From the NCBI GenBank assembly GCA_030686995.1, contig CM060698.1, positions 141,503,106-141,567,105 of the forward strand: a DNA stretch of 64,000 bases, in the 5' to 3' direction. This DNA is from Artemisia argyi. Lineage: Eukaryota; Streptophyta; Magnoliopsida; Asterales; Asteraceae. Under the pieces are notes generated by a model. It worked only from the letters and a program-made list of their open reading frames with translations. It ran no database searches and was not told where the DNA came from. Position numbers and translations under genes: made by a program. Within the stretch, counting starts at the first letter, position 1. Each line of letters opens with the position of its first letter. Shown here piece after piece: positions 24,124-36,552 of this stretch.

Positions 24124-26530
24124 TCTGAAACTGTGAAAGATATAAAAACCTATCATTTTGATGGTCTATGAGTTTTGTGGAATCTTTTCACGATTTGAAA
24201 TATAAAACTTATATGAAACATATATAAATAAATGAAATGAAACAATTCATCCACCCCAAAACCCCTTTAACAAACGCATAAATATTAGGAGGCAGAGGTT
24301 GAGGCTCGGGTCCTACGCATTTGTAGTTTTGATTTAGGTACTCAAAGGGTGATGTTTAAACAAAGAGTCAAAGGGTGATAAAGTTAAACTAAGTGTTGGT
24401 ATAAATAATTCTTAAAAACGTTATTAATATTTTTCGATATTTTTACGTTTTGATAATCATAAATGTAAACTCAATCAAATCAAATATTATGACGTAAACA
24501 AGTATTTAGTCGTAAATATTCATTTAACAACCAAATCACTTAAGGTGTGGATAAATAAAATTCCTAATGTATTTTATGATCAAATGAACATTTTCTTAAT
24601 CACTAAATTTTTTATAAAATCACATAAATATTTTATATCTTTTAGAAAATTATTTTTTTGTATTAAATAAATATGTTTAATTCACCATAAATACATGAAT
24701 TCAAAATTTCAACAAAAAATACCAAAAATGTTCCAAAAAACTTTCCTCAAAAAAAAAAAAAAAAAAAAAAAAAAAAGAAAAAATTGGACAACGTCTATAA
24801 TGAGCGGCCCCCTTAATTATTAAGAGGACCGGCCCCTTAATTCAGGGGACCGGTCACGCTCTCCAATTGTTCTCAACTACTGTTGACTAATCAAATAGTA
24901 GCATTTAAATGAACGGAAAGATTATGAAATAAATATTTGAGTGAAACAAACTATAATTAGAATTTTGACAAATATCTCTTTCAAATAAGATTATCAACTT
25001 ACATAATACTTCTTACATCTTGTTGAACATATTTTAGTTTTTCAAAGTACATTATAATATATACTAATAGGTGAATATGATGTGATACTAATTGTGTTGC
25101 ATAATATATTTTTTTAACCCTTTATTTACCCTTTAAACTTGCTTCCTATTGGCTGCCCCCTACTCATTAGCTTGGTTATTATGGAAGTTTAGTGGACCAA
25201 CAGTTTTGTTGCGTGGGCTTGGCAGCAGCCCATTGGCTGCCAAACATCCGGAGTTAGACTGTTCATGCATTAGGTATGTTAATTCCTTTGGTAATGCACC
25301 AAACGTGTGAACATTTACAAACCCACGAGGGTCAGCAACCTAATGCATTGTACAAGTGAATGTAAACAAAACATGTGTCCTTCATAGTATTTTGAGGTAT
25401 GGTTTGCATTAGACCAACTGTTAAGAAGATTCAAGACACACTCTTCTCCACTATACTAATACATACATACATTTTATTTGCATCATTAAAAAAGTTACCA
25501 TTAGGAGGAAGAAAAGAGCAGCAACAAAAACTTTTACAGGAAAAAAATAATAATGAAGGTAGCAGCCTGCATTAGCATCAGGGAACCACCGGTAAGTATA
25601 GTCTTTAGCATATTTGTCCCTTTTTCCGTTTCATACATGCATGCAGGATCATTAACATTGCATAGTGGTTGGTTGTGATGTGCTTTGTGTAAGTTGTTAG
25701 CAAAATTTTCTTTGTTAGAAAACCCAAACCTTGAAAAAAAAAGTACATAGAAAAAAAAATTAGAGAGAAACAAAAGGTAAACAGAAATAAAAAGTAGCAT
25801 CAGTTGTGGAAATGCTTAAATTAGCGGCTAATAGATGATTTGTTTATGAGTTTGTTAAAACTAATCCAATGCCGGTTTATAAGTGTTGCATTTGCTTCAA
25901 AATCCCTATTTATTCAAAATATTTAAAGGGACAAAAACACTATAGATCCCTGTAGTTGTGATTATAGTTGTAGATCCCTGTCACAAAATATTTAAAACGC
26001 CATCACAGTAATTGTGATTATAGATGCTGCATTTGATTCAAAATCCCTTTGTATTCAAAAATTTTAAAAACTCCTTTTGAATGGAATTGATATGGGTGAA
26101 AGTTCAGATGTTGAAATTTGCAAAAATGCATAATTATCATACTTGAAATAAGGGGGTGTTTGGTTAGCTGGACCTTAGTAACTTAAGCATTTAAAAAATC
26201 ACATAAGATAATCTGTCTCTAATGCTTAGTTAAGCAGCGTTAGAGTGCAAATGCGCGTAAAAGGAGAAGAACAGTTGTTGCCTCGCCCTATGGTAATTAC
26301 ACCATTGTTTTAAAACCCCGTCATCATTTTTTACTCACTTTTCTCCAAACCCACATAACATTGGTGTTGTTATGGTAACAGCGAGTTATCCGACCATGCC
26401 TACTGATATTCAAAGGAATGTTCACCGAATGCGCTCACGTTGTCTGTAATTCTAATACGTGTACACTTAAAAATAGTCCTGCGTTCTTGGCTAAAGCCTT
26501 ATGAAACATCCCATGCTCTTATTTTTTTAG
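24124..26530. other. gene-poor spacer
   Basis: No credible gene is present. The stretch has AT-rich DNA, an A run at 24749-24776, a short GC-rich patch with ggaccggcc words at 24800-24860, and inverted words tgcattaggt / acctaatgca at 25266 and 25339. A lone MITE-like end taagggggtgtttggttag at 26150 resembles the element in the RNA-binding gene, but no partner end was found. Confidence 0.5.
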
Positions 26531-27363
26531 GCGAACCTTACTCAAACTTACGTGATGCAGTGGAGGGTGGTATATCACCACTAACATCAGCGGTTGACCT
26601 ACAAGGTAAGCCACACATGCTTAATTAGTCTGTTGTGTCCACCTCATTTGGCTAGCTGTACCGTAATATGACTGTCCTTTATTTTGCCCTCAGTTAATGC
26701 AAAACAGATGCCAAAAGTAGCGGTGTATGGAAGAAATTAAATCAGTCGAGAAGTAACAGGTTAGCATCTTCTTATTTTCACAATTCTAATATATAATTTT
26801 TATTGGATGATTGGTTTCGATTATAAGAATGCAAATAATTTAGGAATTCATGCTCAGGGGTCATGATAGCATGGTAATTCTTGAGAAAACTGCAACTATC
26901 TATCTTAAGGACATGTAAAGCATCGAGGGACTTCAAGAATTTATCAGCAATGTTTCTAAAGATAGAGGTTTGCTACGGACTTTTATATATTCTTTGTGTT
27001 TGAATGATGTTTTTGTAATTTTTCATTACTCTAGCAATTATTATTATTCGTTGTTGCTCTATGCCTATTGTATTGGTGTAGTGCCACTTATCGATTTAGT
27101 ATAAGCACGGATGAATTTTTGGTTACTTTGTAAAAACTGAGATTATAAGTAGTTTAATGGCTGCACTTTTGGGTGAGTAATGATTATCTGTTTTTCACCT
27201 TTCAGTTTAGGCTTCAGAATATCAGAGTTAAAAGGGCATCAAGATGTTCTAGATTGGTTGTGAGGGCATATAGCCATCGGCACTTCCGGTTGCAGCTGAA
27301 GTTGAACCAAAGGAAGACGTTGCACCTAAACCACGTCCAATTGTACCCAAGAGAGGCGCTAAG
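26531..27363 (+). pseudogene. remnant of an unidentified multi-exon gene
   Basis: Several exon-like pieces with good splice borders lie in order. Piece 26531-26605 (ttttttag before, gtaagc after) encodes EPYSNLRDAVEGGISPLTSA. It joins in phase to 26694 onward, reading VNAKQMPKVAVYGRN, then a stop. Piece 26844-26967 encodes LRGHDSMVILEKTATIYLKD, then a stop, then SIEGLQEFISNVSKDR. A last piece ends before gtaaat at 27363 and encodes VEPKEDVAPKPRPIVPKRGA. The protein family was not recognised. In-frame stops indicate decay or a captured gene fragment. Confidence 0.4.
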
Positions 27364-27633
27364 GTAAATGAGTAAATGGTGTCTATGTACCAAATTGTAA
27401 ATACTAATGTTCCGTTACTAATTCCGATAAACAAAAGTCAGGCTTCTGTATTGTTTTGTTGAGTATATCAAAAATGTAGACTGCAAAGAAAAAATATGAA
27501 TCATTACATTCATTATTACACAACTTTAGTCCTAAGGCAATTTAACGCACGCAAAAATAACATAGCAGTAAAAAGGCCACACCGCAGCATCGGGCGGGCT
27601 AATTTGCTCGTTACTTTTGGGATGGCTAAGACA

Positions 27634-27668
<35 letters not shown>

Positions 27669-28199
27669 AATTAATTAATTAATTTATTTATTTATTGTTT
27701 GTTTGTTTGCTGCTGCTAAAGAAACACCATATGGGGTGAAATGAACAGTAACTAACAGTCATTAAGTAACGATTAACAGTCGTTAATTAACAACTGTTAT
27801 TTTTAATATATAAAAAAAAACCAACACAGATTTTACGTAATCTGTCCTTCATGTTATACATCTGTTCCAAAGTAAGTCATTGATCACTAACTTTGAAACG
27901 AAACGCTAACCTAATGAAAATTTTTGTAAAAAAAACAAAAATAGTCCCTGGGGTTATCGATCCGAGTTAGTCCATTGCGCCTCGCGGCGGAACACAACGA
28001 AAATCAATATTTTTTTTTAATTCAAACATCCCTCCGTTAAGCGCGGGACTTACAATCTCGTCTAGTCACAATTATTAGAGGTATATTATGCACACACAAT
28101 TAGTATATACGCAAGTACAAGATTCTCAACAGATCAAAAAAGCTAAAGAGAAAGAAAGCAATAGTAAACTAAAGATCTTGATAAAGTTATAGCTTGATG
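27364..28199. other. gene-poor spacer
   Basis: A T run (27638-27664) is followed by ttaa repeats. No coding signal was seen. A short GC-rich patch near 27970-28040 is not recognisable. Confidence 0.5.
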
Positions 28200-28760
28200 A
28201 CTTGAGTACAGAGAGATGGGAAAGCTCAGACGGAGAGAATAAACGGACTCTTCGAGGGCTACTTAAGCCACTTTAGTGCAAACCAGAGGGACTGGAGCTG
28301 TTGGATGTTGCTGCGTGCTGCTATAACTTAACAACCAAAAAGTTCTGCTTCGAACTTCAGCCCCTCCGAGTTGGCCACGAGGCAACAGCCTCTGACCCCC
28401 CACACCGTTGCGGCAGGAGGGGGCTTTCTCAGCAGCCTACTTTGCCAAGAGGTGGCAGGAGTGCAACGACCTAGCCCAAACCTACTTAAACAACATAAAG
28501 GCTTGGCCCGGTCTGAAGGAAGAAGAAAGTAAACCTTGTAGAAAAGAAGATAGAAGAGGTAGCCTATAGACTTAAGCGATGAGCTCGGTGAAAACTCACC
28601 CCATATTTCATGTGAGTCAGTTGACTTCGATTAGACCAGACCGACCCAGAGAGAAACGTGCTCACGAGGGCACCATCAGATGTTGTAGATGAAACTACTA
28701 AAGATGAAATTATATCATAGCTGACCGCACCATGGGCTAGCCCCTACACCTAGTGCACGA
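28200..28760. other. possible organelle-derived insert (NUMT candidate)
   Basis: This block is distinctly more GC-rich than its surroundings and is non-coding. Phrases such as ggactcttcgagggctactt and aaaggcttggcccggtct resemble, from memory, plant mitochondrial intron sequence. I cannot confirm the source. The transition to AT-rich nuclear DNA on both sides is sharp. Confidence 0.4.
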
Positions 28761-28763
28761 GTG

Positions 28764-28945
28764 GAATATTATAAATATCAATGATAAAATCGTTTTTTTT
28801 TTTCTTCTCTCTACGCTCACAAAATTATTATATACGCAATTAATGAAATAATTAATTAAATATCAATGATAAAATCGTTTATTTTTTATTATATATGTGA
28901 GTAAATGGAATTATTAATTAAATATCAATGATAAAATCTTTTTTT
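28764..28945. repeat. three copies of an aaatatcaatgataaaatc unit
   Basis: The word aaatatcaatgataaaatc recurs at about 28766, 28858 and 28919, each followed by a T run and two of them preceded by attaattaa. Periods are about 92 and 61 bp, so this is an irregular tandem repeat. Confidence 0.7.
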
Positions 28946-29110
28946 TCTGTGACGTATGCAAAAATCAGATCTTTTTCTCCAATAAACTAGTGTATTAACT
29001 ATTAAGTATTAACCATGTGACAGTTGCCGTTATCACACTTTATAAGCAACCGTCCAACACACACACACTTCACCAATATTTCAAAAAACACAATCTGAAA
29101 TACGCTAAAC

Positions 29111-29543
29111 ATGACCGGAGAAGAAGCAGGTCCGTATCACCGGCTTCGTGACACTAGTAGCGAAATCACACGTACTGGCCATGACGACTCCAAGCTGAAT
29201 GAACTCGGTTACAAACAAGAGCTGAATCGCAGCCTCTCGTAAGTATACTACTATATCTTATCTTCACAATATATTCCGCACATGCTGAATGTATATATTC
29301 TGATTTGTTGTTGTTATTGCTTACGTAAAGTTTGGCTATTAGATGTTTATATATAGCTGATCACGTTTTATTAGGATTTAACTTTTCCAATGTCGTAGGT
29401 ACAAAAGATTTTTCTTATTACGACTAATTTTACTCCAGTAAAAAACGTCGTTGCAAAGCTTGGTTTTATATTTGTTAAAGACGTACGTACATTTAAATGT
29501 TAATTGTAAGTAGTGGTTTTGCTCAATTCGTTTTGCTCCGGTG

Positions 29544-29584
<41 letters not shown>

Positions 29585-30493
29585 AATGGATGATATTTTT
29601 GATAAAAAAAAGTCTTTGCTCTTCCTTTCATCCAACTTGCTCGGCCATTCAATAGGAATAATAGTTTTTGTTTTACACGCCATGAATTTTGTATAAAATA
29701 TTTAAATATTGTTTTATTTAATATAAATATTGTGAATTAAATATTGTTTAAAGGTATCAGTTGAAATCAAGATTCCTGTGAATTAGTGACTTTGAATCAA
29801 AAAACAAAACCAAATTGAATTATCTGTTTCTAAAAGACGTGAAACTTTTGTCCGTAGATAGTAGGTACTATACTAATGAAATTAGAAAATACACAAATGT
29901 ATATATAGGCTTCAGCGGCTGAAAGGGTGTAATGCTTAGCTAAATGATTGAAAAATTATAAGATGAGATATTTATAATCGTTTTAACTTTTTTTGGTATG
30001 ACAAAGTATTATTAATAACAACATAGCAAGATGCTAGACATATTTGATCCAATTTATGCGTAAATTCCTACTTCTACCTGTGATCCACATACCAAAAAAA
30101 AAAAAAAAAAAAAACATATTTTAACTTGAAAGAAAGGTTTTAACTTATCTCTAGTATATATGTTCACTAAAGGCTGACATGTATATCAACTTAATATTAA
30201 TTATTTGCCTTACTTGCACATTATATATGTAGGTTACTTTCCAATTTCTCAGTAACTTTCAGCATAATTTCTGTGATCACGGGCATAACTACATTATATA
30301 GTACCGGACTCGAATTTGGTGGACCAATTAGTATGGTATATGGATGGCCAATAGCAGGGCTATTTACGCTCTTGGTTGGGTTATCAATGTCTGAGATTTG
30401 CTCTGCTTATCCCACGGCTGGTGGGCTATATTTTTGGAGTGCAAAGCTTTGCGGAAATGAATGGGGCCCTTTCGCCTCTTGGCTCACTGGCTG
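29111..30493 (+). CDS. BAT1-like: BAT1-type amino-acid permease, first two exons only (partial copy or alternative 5' end)
   Basis: Exon 1 is 29111-29238 and exon 2 is 30233-30493, with intact splice borders (ctctc/gtaagt, atatgtag/g, ggctg/gtatgt). They encode 129 codons. The N-terminal LNELGYKQEL motif is followed by SLLSNFSVTFSIISVITGIT and the membrane segments up to ASWLTGW. Exon 2 is 261 nt, exactly as in the full gene at 37660, and ends in the same phase. No stop or shift is present, yet exons 3-7 are absent before the full gene begins. It may be a truncated duplicate, or an alternative first-exon pair that splices to exon 3 at 39037. It would encode the start of a membrane transporter for amino acids or GABA. 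Confidence 0.7.
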
Positions 30494-31021
30494 GTATGTA
30501 CTTTCTGTCCCTTAGTTTTACATTATTGGCATTCAAATTTCTGTTAGCTTAATAATTTCACCTTAATAGTAGGTAGACACATCATATTGTTAAATTAGAG
30601 GGCAAGCATGCGGCTGGGCCCTTAAATGACTTATTGCCTTATTGGTTGCAAACTTGCAACAATATTCTTAACAATGCACAAAAGTTTGATGTCACTGTGC
30701 CAGGTTTTAGCTTGGGCCAATCGGGGGTGGGAGGGGGATAATTAGTAGAAATGACAAACGAATCGAATCAATTTCATTACGTCTTGCATGGGTATGATAT
30801 ATACTTTGAGAATATGATATAATCGTCAAGATATGGACATTTGGGGGAGACAGATCATACTGTTAAATGAGAGGGCCAGTATGTGTTGCTGTTAAGCCAT
30901 TGCATCATTTTGGTCACAACATTATGCCTAACAATGCACAACAAGTTTGATGTCGTTTAGCTTGTATGAGTATACACATGAACTGATATGACAATTTATT
31001 TGTAGCTAGTATGGTTATAAT
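30494..31021. other. spacer after partial permease copy
   Basis: No exon matching exon 3 or 4 of the full permease gene was found. Two diverged copies of a block with gacatttggggga or agacacatcatattgttaaa, then attag(a)gggc and acaatgcacaa words, lie at 30575-30690 and 30835-30955. Confidence 0.5.
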
Positions 31022-31643
31022 TAGAGATGGCAACGGGGCCGGGTATGCGGGGAATAGTTGATACCATCCCCATCCCCGAAGTTAGATAGTTATCCCCATC
31101 CCCGTCGGGGGTCACAATTGTATCCCCATCCCCATCCCCAATGGGGAACGGGGATCCCCAATGGGGAATCGGGGATTTTTCCCTATTACATAATTGACAT
31201 TTTAAATAGATTTCAAATGGTGCAACCATACTAAAAGCAAACAAAATTCATTCATTAGATTAAGTTCAAGCGATCGACAAAACATAGTAAAGAGTACGAT
31301 TTATCGTAAGTACGAAAACGACTACAATTGGAAACAAAAACGCGAACTAATCCAACATGCAAAGGTACAACGACCCTTAACAAGAGTATATTAGCTATTA
31401 ATTGAGAATATTTTAAATATTATATACATATATAAATTATTCATGTATAAAAGATATTCGGGGACGGGTTTGGGGATGGGTACGGGGACCCGAGGGTATT
31501 ACCATCCCCGCCTCCATACCCGCTTTTGAGTAATGGGGATTCCCCATCCCCATCCTCATACCCGGTCAACTCGGGGATTCCCCGGTCAAATCGGGGTCGG
31601 GTATCGGATTCTCCGTCGGATTCGGATTTTTTTGCCATCTCTA
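31022..31643. mobile_element. hAT-type non-autonomous element, 622 bp
   Basis: The terminal inverted repeat TAGAGATGGCAA is present at both ends, flanked by an exact 8 bp target duplication GTTATAAT (31014-31021 and 31644-31651). Subterminal regions are full of ccccatcccc and ggggacggg words that pair with each other. No transposase is encoded; open frames through it are repeat-driven. Confidence 0.9.
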
Positions 31644-31895
31644 GTTATAATGTATAAACGTCGAGTAGTATTTAGGTGTTTTTTCATATTTGGAGTTGGA
31701 GGGATGAAGATGGTCGCATATGACCATACTTTCAACATTGGTTCGGGTTTGAGCAGTTAGCATGATGTGCAAAAACCGAGAATTGCTCAAACGTGTCATT
31801 TTGATCGTGTTTAGGCATCATTTCGTATTATGTGTCATATTGATATTTAGTTTCTTACGTTGATTTTCGTTTTCTCTCTTTTGCTTTTTGGTTTT

Positions 31896-32095
31896 GGGTT
31901 TTTCTAACTTGTGCCCTGGGGGCACAAGTTAAGCACACCAAAAGGACGGTGGGACCCATGAAAAAGGACATCTGGACCCACATCTTTTATTTGAAAAGTG
32001 TACTTTTCTGTGGGTCCGGACGTACTTTTTCATGGGTCCCACCGTCCTTTTGGTGTGCTTAACTTGTGCCCCCAGGGCACAAGTTAGAAAAACCC
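31896..32095. mobile_element. Mutator-like foldback MITE, 200 bp
   Basis: Near-perfect inverted arms of about 85 bp start GGGTTTTTCTAACTTGTGCC. The exact 9 bp target duplication TTTGGTTTT flanks the element (31887-31895 and 32096-32104). Each arm also contains a small internal palindrome, gtgccctgggggcac. Non-coding. Confidence 0.92.
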
Positions 32096-32664
32096 TTTGG
32101 TTTTAAGTAATGATATTTAGTGTGTGTTTTTTAAGTAAAAAACAAGTGTGGGTTTGGAGTTTGGACAATACCACAATAATGTTATAGAAAAAATCAGGAA
32201 CGTGATGAATATAATAAATAAATGAGTAAATGACAAATGAGATCGAATCTGCATATTTGATTTGCCATTTGATAAAATCTTCTGAATAGTTATTTATTTG
32301 AAGGATCAATATCTTTTACCGTCAAACTGTTCATGGAATCATGGAGCCATTGAGAGGGGTCTACGAATTTAGACCGAATCAAGTTGGTTTGTGAGAACTT
32401 GGGTCTTTTTAGCAAACTGTTACTAATAACATGGCCCATAAGTTCGAGCTTATTTTGGCCTTTAATCAGTGGGTTTATAATATATGGAGAGATGATCCAA
32501 GTCATCCAACTATTTCATCTTTTTCACTTAATCACTAGGATCAATGGATCATCCAAGTATCTATTTGTTATGAGAAATGGTTGACGTTGTTAAAAGGTAA
32601 GCCTATAGATGTACACATTTTACATGACATTAGTCTATTGATGCTAAAATAGAAGCCAAGTTAG

Positions 32665-33017
32665 GTGGTGTTTGTTTTTTAAAAAGTGCCTCTTAATCTG
32701 ACTCGTTCAGACGCCGTCAGACATTTGGGTCATTAAGTGCGTTTGTTTTTTTCTTCTCATTCAGAGACAATTAGAGGCTCAAACCTCTTAACCAATAAGA
32801 TGTGTAGGGGATGTCTTGTTGGCTCTTAATGTCTTATACTAATGTTTATGTGTCGTAAAAATAAAATTGCATCATATTCATATCATTTAGATATTTTTTT
32901 ACAAAACAACAACCAATATTATTTAATTCCGATTCAGACATTTACGCCTCAGATTCAGATTTAGATGTGTGAATCAGATTCAGATTCAGAGTCTCTTAAT
33001 AAACAAACAGCACCTTT
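32665..33017. mobile_element. MITE candidate with ggtg(g/c)tgtttgtttt ends
   Basis: The left end GGTGGTGTTTGTTTTTTAAA and the right end complement GGTGCTGTTTGTTTATTAAG form an inverted pair. The interior has cctcttaatctgac and its reverse near the right end. A clean target duplication could not be fixed (TTA on the left, TTTA on the right), so the superfamily is open. Confidence 0.55.
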
Positions 33018-34495
33018 ACTAATGGTGAATGTTATATAGAATTAGGCAAATCATGTATCGTTGTCTTTTCTAAAGAGATCACTAATGTAAAAATGTTTTG
33101 CAACAGTTAATAACTGGCAACGTTAATCAACACACAAGCTCTGCCTTATAAAAAACATGATGAAACAAGTGAATGTTGTTTCACGTCGACGTCTGGACAT
33201 CGTAACCATGAGGTGCATAAAGTATTATTTGCCTTATTGGACACCCTTTGCACACGTTTCTATGTTTCAATTTATGCAATTTTCCACCGATCTAATAATT
33301 GTCATATGCTGACAAGTTGTGGTCGTTTTAAATTTGAGATGGCCAATCATTATTTTATCAAACAAAACTTACAAATTTTTACACATGATTTTGTAACTAT
33401 TATTTTATTAATATAGTATTAAGCAATGACATAAACGAATCTCGAGAGTCAAATATTCAGATTCCTTCCGACTAACACAAAAGACTTTATTCATCAAATT
33501 TGGGTTTTGGGCTTTTGGCTTACAAAACAGCTATAAACCTTCTAAAAACAATGTATTCGTGCAAACCGACAGTATATAGTGGCAAATAACTTATAATTAT
33601 CAAAAAAAAAAAAAAAAATCTAGAATATGGTTATAAATAGATGTTGAAACGAAATAAAGCAATGACCACATATCATGGTTACGAACATTTTTTCTTTATT
33701 TGTTACCTGTTAACTAAGTTATTGTTTTCTTCTTTTTAAAACGTGAAATTATATGAATTTTTGGAAGCAGAAAACTACACGCAACATTGGAAGATTTCTA
33801 TTATTCCATTGAAATAATAAAGTCAACTATTACCTAAACTTTAATGAAAGTATGAAACTATTGAAATATATACTAAAGAAAAAAAAAGAAGAAAAAGGTC
33901 TATGGTCCTATTACAGTTCAATTTTAATGTAAAGAAAATCCCAAAAAAAACAGGGACAGAGAAAGGTTGCAGTTCGATTATCCTAATCTATATATGCATA
34001 AGAGAACAAATGGAAATTGCAAGTAAAGATCATAATGGACATAATCTGTGGTTGCTAATGGTTGGGGAATACTATTCTTCTTGACTAAGACCAAAAGTTT
34101 AAACAAGGCATCTTTGTGGAATTCATTGGCTAAACTGAATTTCACTTATTTTAATTTGTTTACATAAAGATATTTAGAAAATAATTTGATGTAAAGTGTG
34201 TTTTAGGATTGTCTGTTTTTACTTTGTGATAGTTTGTTATGGAAACAGATGAATAGAAAAAGTTTGATGAATACAAATCTTTTAGTCAGATGTACGTGGA
34301 TTTGCGTGACCGTTTAACATAATTTCTTTTGTGAGAACATCAAGATACCTAGCTTACCGCTAGACCACTCGATAATAATGGAGTACTCTTTAATGGTTTA
34401 ATGTTATTTAACGGGTGAAAATAGTCAAATACTCCGTAGTAACTAAGTTTAAATTTTGTTTTAGTTAAACACCCTAACTTTTTGCTGCTTACAAC

Positions 34496-34555
<60 letters not shown>

Positions 34556-34619
34556 TTAAAACTAAATGTGGCAATTTATGATAAAATAAAAAAAAGGTTT
34601 TTATGGGCTAATTTATAAA

Positions 34620-34656
<37 letters not shown>

Positions 34657-34968
34657 GGGCATGTTGGCCTGTTTAAAAGTTAAATGGTCATTAATGGGCA
34701 TATGAAAACATTACAATTGTTTTTAAAGAAAAATTATAGATATAATTTATTTAGTTAAATATAAATGAGGTGTTACGTTTTTTGAATTTTTTTCGTCGTT
34801 TTGAGTATTTTTTTTAAAGCGATTCTTATAACATGAGCCCGTTTAACCCGTGCTCGTTTAAATATGTGCCGTTTAGGCCTTAGCTAATTTGAACTTTGGC
34901 CCGACCCGTCCGTGTTGACACCTCTAATTAAAACTCTTTTTGGAGTATATATATGTGCAAAACTCAAG

Positions 34969-35092
34969 TAGGGGTGTAAACGAGCCGAGTATTGACATGC
35001 TCGAGCTCGGCTCGTTTAAAATCGAGTCGAGTCGAGTATTTTTCGAGTCGATCTCGAGTTGTTCACGAGTTGTTTCGGCTCGATTAAACCCC

Positions 35093-35186
<94 letters not shown>

Positions 35187-35193
35187 CACATAC

Positions 35194-35260
<67 letters not shown>

Positions 35261-35337
35261 GGTGTAATTGTGTAATCGAGTCGAGTCGAGTCGATCTCGA
35301 GTTGCTCGCGAGTTGTCTCGGCTCGTTTACACCCCTA
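34969..35337. mobile_element. pair of hAT-like GTGTAAACGAGC ends around a (TA)n tract
   Basis: The left end is TAGGGGTGTAAACGAGCCGA and the right end is CTCGGCTCGTTTACACCCCT followed by A. Just inside are a second right-type end (aaacccctatg, 35086-35096) and a second left-type end (ggggtgtaattg, 35259). The centre is about 160 bp of TA dinucleotides broken by cacatacacatac. Both halves contain cgagtcgagtcgag and ctcgagttg words. No clear 8 bp target duplication was found, so two overlapping elements or a rearranged one are possible. Confidence 0.6.
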
Positions 35338-36049
35338 TGCAAAAGAATTAAGGGGGAAAAAGGATACTGATTGTTTTCAATTTGATTACTGCCACCTCTA
35401 AGTTAGGAATAACCGAATAAGTGCCGGAACAAATGTTCGGTCTTCGTAAAATAAAGAACAAGATGCAAAATGCATAATGCATGTAAATTAATCTTTCATA
35501 TACATTTAGAGTATCTCGTATTGTTGTTTATAAAAAATTATAAAAAAAATATGAAGAGGTCTATTATTTTATTAACAATAATAAAAATATGTTTCATAAT
35601 CATGTGAAATGAAAAGGTCTAACATTTTAAACCTCTTCTAAATTTAGTGCATTAGTATTTAGTGAGATTTTTATAAATCTTTAAAAAGTTTATACATAAT
35701 AAATACAGGTTTATAACATGAAAAATATTTATGTATTTATGATGTAAGATGACTTTATTATAAATCTTTACAAAAATTCTCATAATAGGTGCTCTCTTGT
35801 CATGAACAAAAAGCAAAACATTTTTAAAAATATTTTTTTTAATGACAATTTTTTCATACGTTATACCACATGTCTCACAATATGCAGGACAATTTTTTCA
35901 CGCGATATACAACGTATCTAACAATATAATTTACAAATGTCTCTAACGAGACTTAAACTAGCTACAACCTCTAGGTTAATTTTTGTAATTTGCATCCAAC
36001 GTCCATATTTTTTTTTTTCTAATTTTTTTTTAAATATTTTTTATTTTTC

Positions 36050-36270
36050 AAAAATATTGTTTATTCAAAAGTTTTTTTTTTCAAAAGCATTTTTTTTCAA
36101 AAATATTTTTTTTTTCGAAAATATTTTTTTTTTTCAAAAATATTTTTTTTCGAAAATATGTTTTTCAAAAGTATTTTTTTTCGAAAATATTTTTTCTCGA
36201 AAATATTTTTTTTCAAAAATATATTTTTTTTCAAAGGTATTTTTTTTTCGAAAATATTTTTTTTTTCCGA
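36050..36270. repeat. T-rich minisatellite with palindromic ttcgaaaatatt core
   Basis: About ten copies of a 17-23 bp unit ttttttttcgaaaatatt or ttttttttcaaaaatatt are arrayed head to tail. The unit includes the palindrome aatattttcgaaaatatt when two copies abut. The plus and minus open frames here, all F/K/N-rich, are by-products. Confidence 0.8.
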
Positions 36271-36552
36271 ATATTTTGGAAAATTTCAAGATTTTTTTTC
36301 CGAAAGTATTTAAAAAAATTGAAAAAAAAAAGAATTTCAAAAAAAAAAAATCAGAAAAATAAGAATTTTGAAAAAAAAATGGAAAAAAATAGGAATGGTG
36401 GACGCAATTTTTCTCCAAACGACAGAGACCGTTTATGTAATTTAGCCTAAAGACGGTATATGCAATTTTCGCAAATCAACATGGACCATTTATGTAATTT
36501 GAAAGGGTAAAACTGTCATAATACTTAAAGAAAGACAAAAGTGTCAACATTA

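Larger units (their letters stand above)
33018..36552. other. gene-poor spacer rich in microsatellites
   Basis: No gene was recognised. It holds an (aat)n run (34495-34551), a 31-base T run (34622-34652), part of a hAT-like end (gttgacacctcta at 34914), the GTCGAG-rich element pair with its (TA)n core, and a T-rich minisatellite at 36050-36270. Open frames here are low complexity. Confidence 0.55.

Noticed and set aside
25534..25800. 88-codon minus-strand hydrophobic frame
   Set aside because: Composition follows A-rich DNA; no conserved motif, and it is bounded by an A run.
34940..35370. Open frames of repeating Tyr-Ile on both strands
   Set aside because: They are translations of the (TA)n tract and change strand and frame freely.
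36050..36270. CRISPR-like regular array
   Set aside because: Units are simple T-rich repeats without unique spacers, and the genome is a plant nuclear one.
35937..36418. F/K/N-rich open frames of 94-141 codons
   Set aside because: They follow the T-rich minisatellite; no domain and no codon bias.
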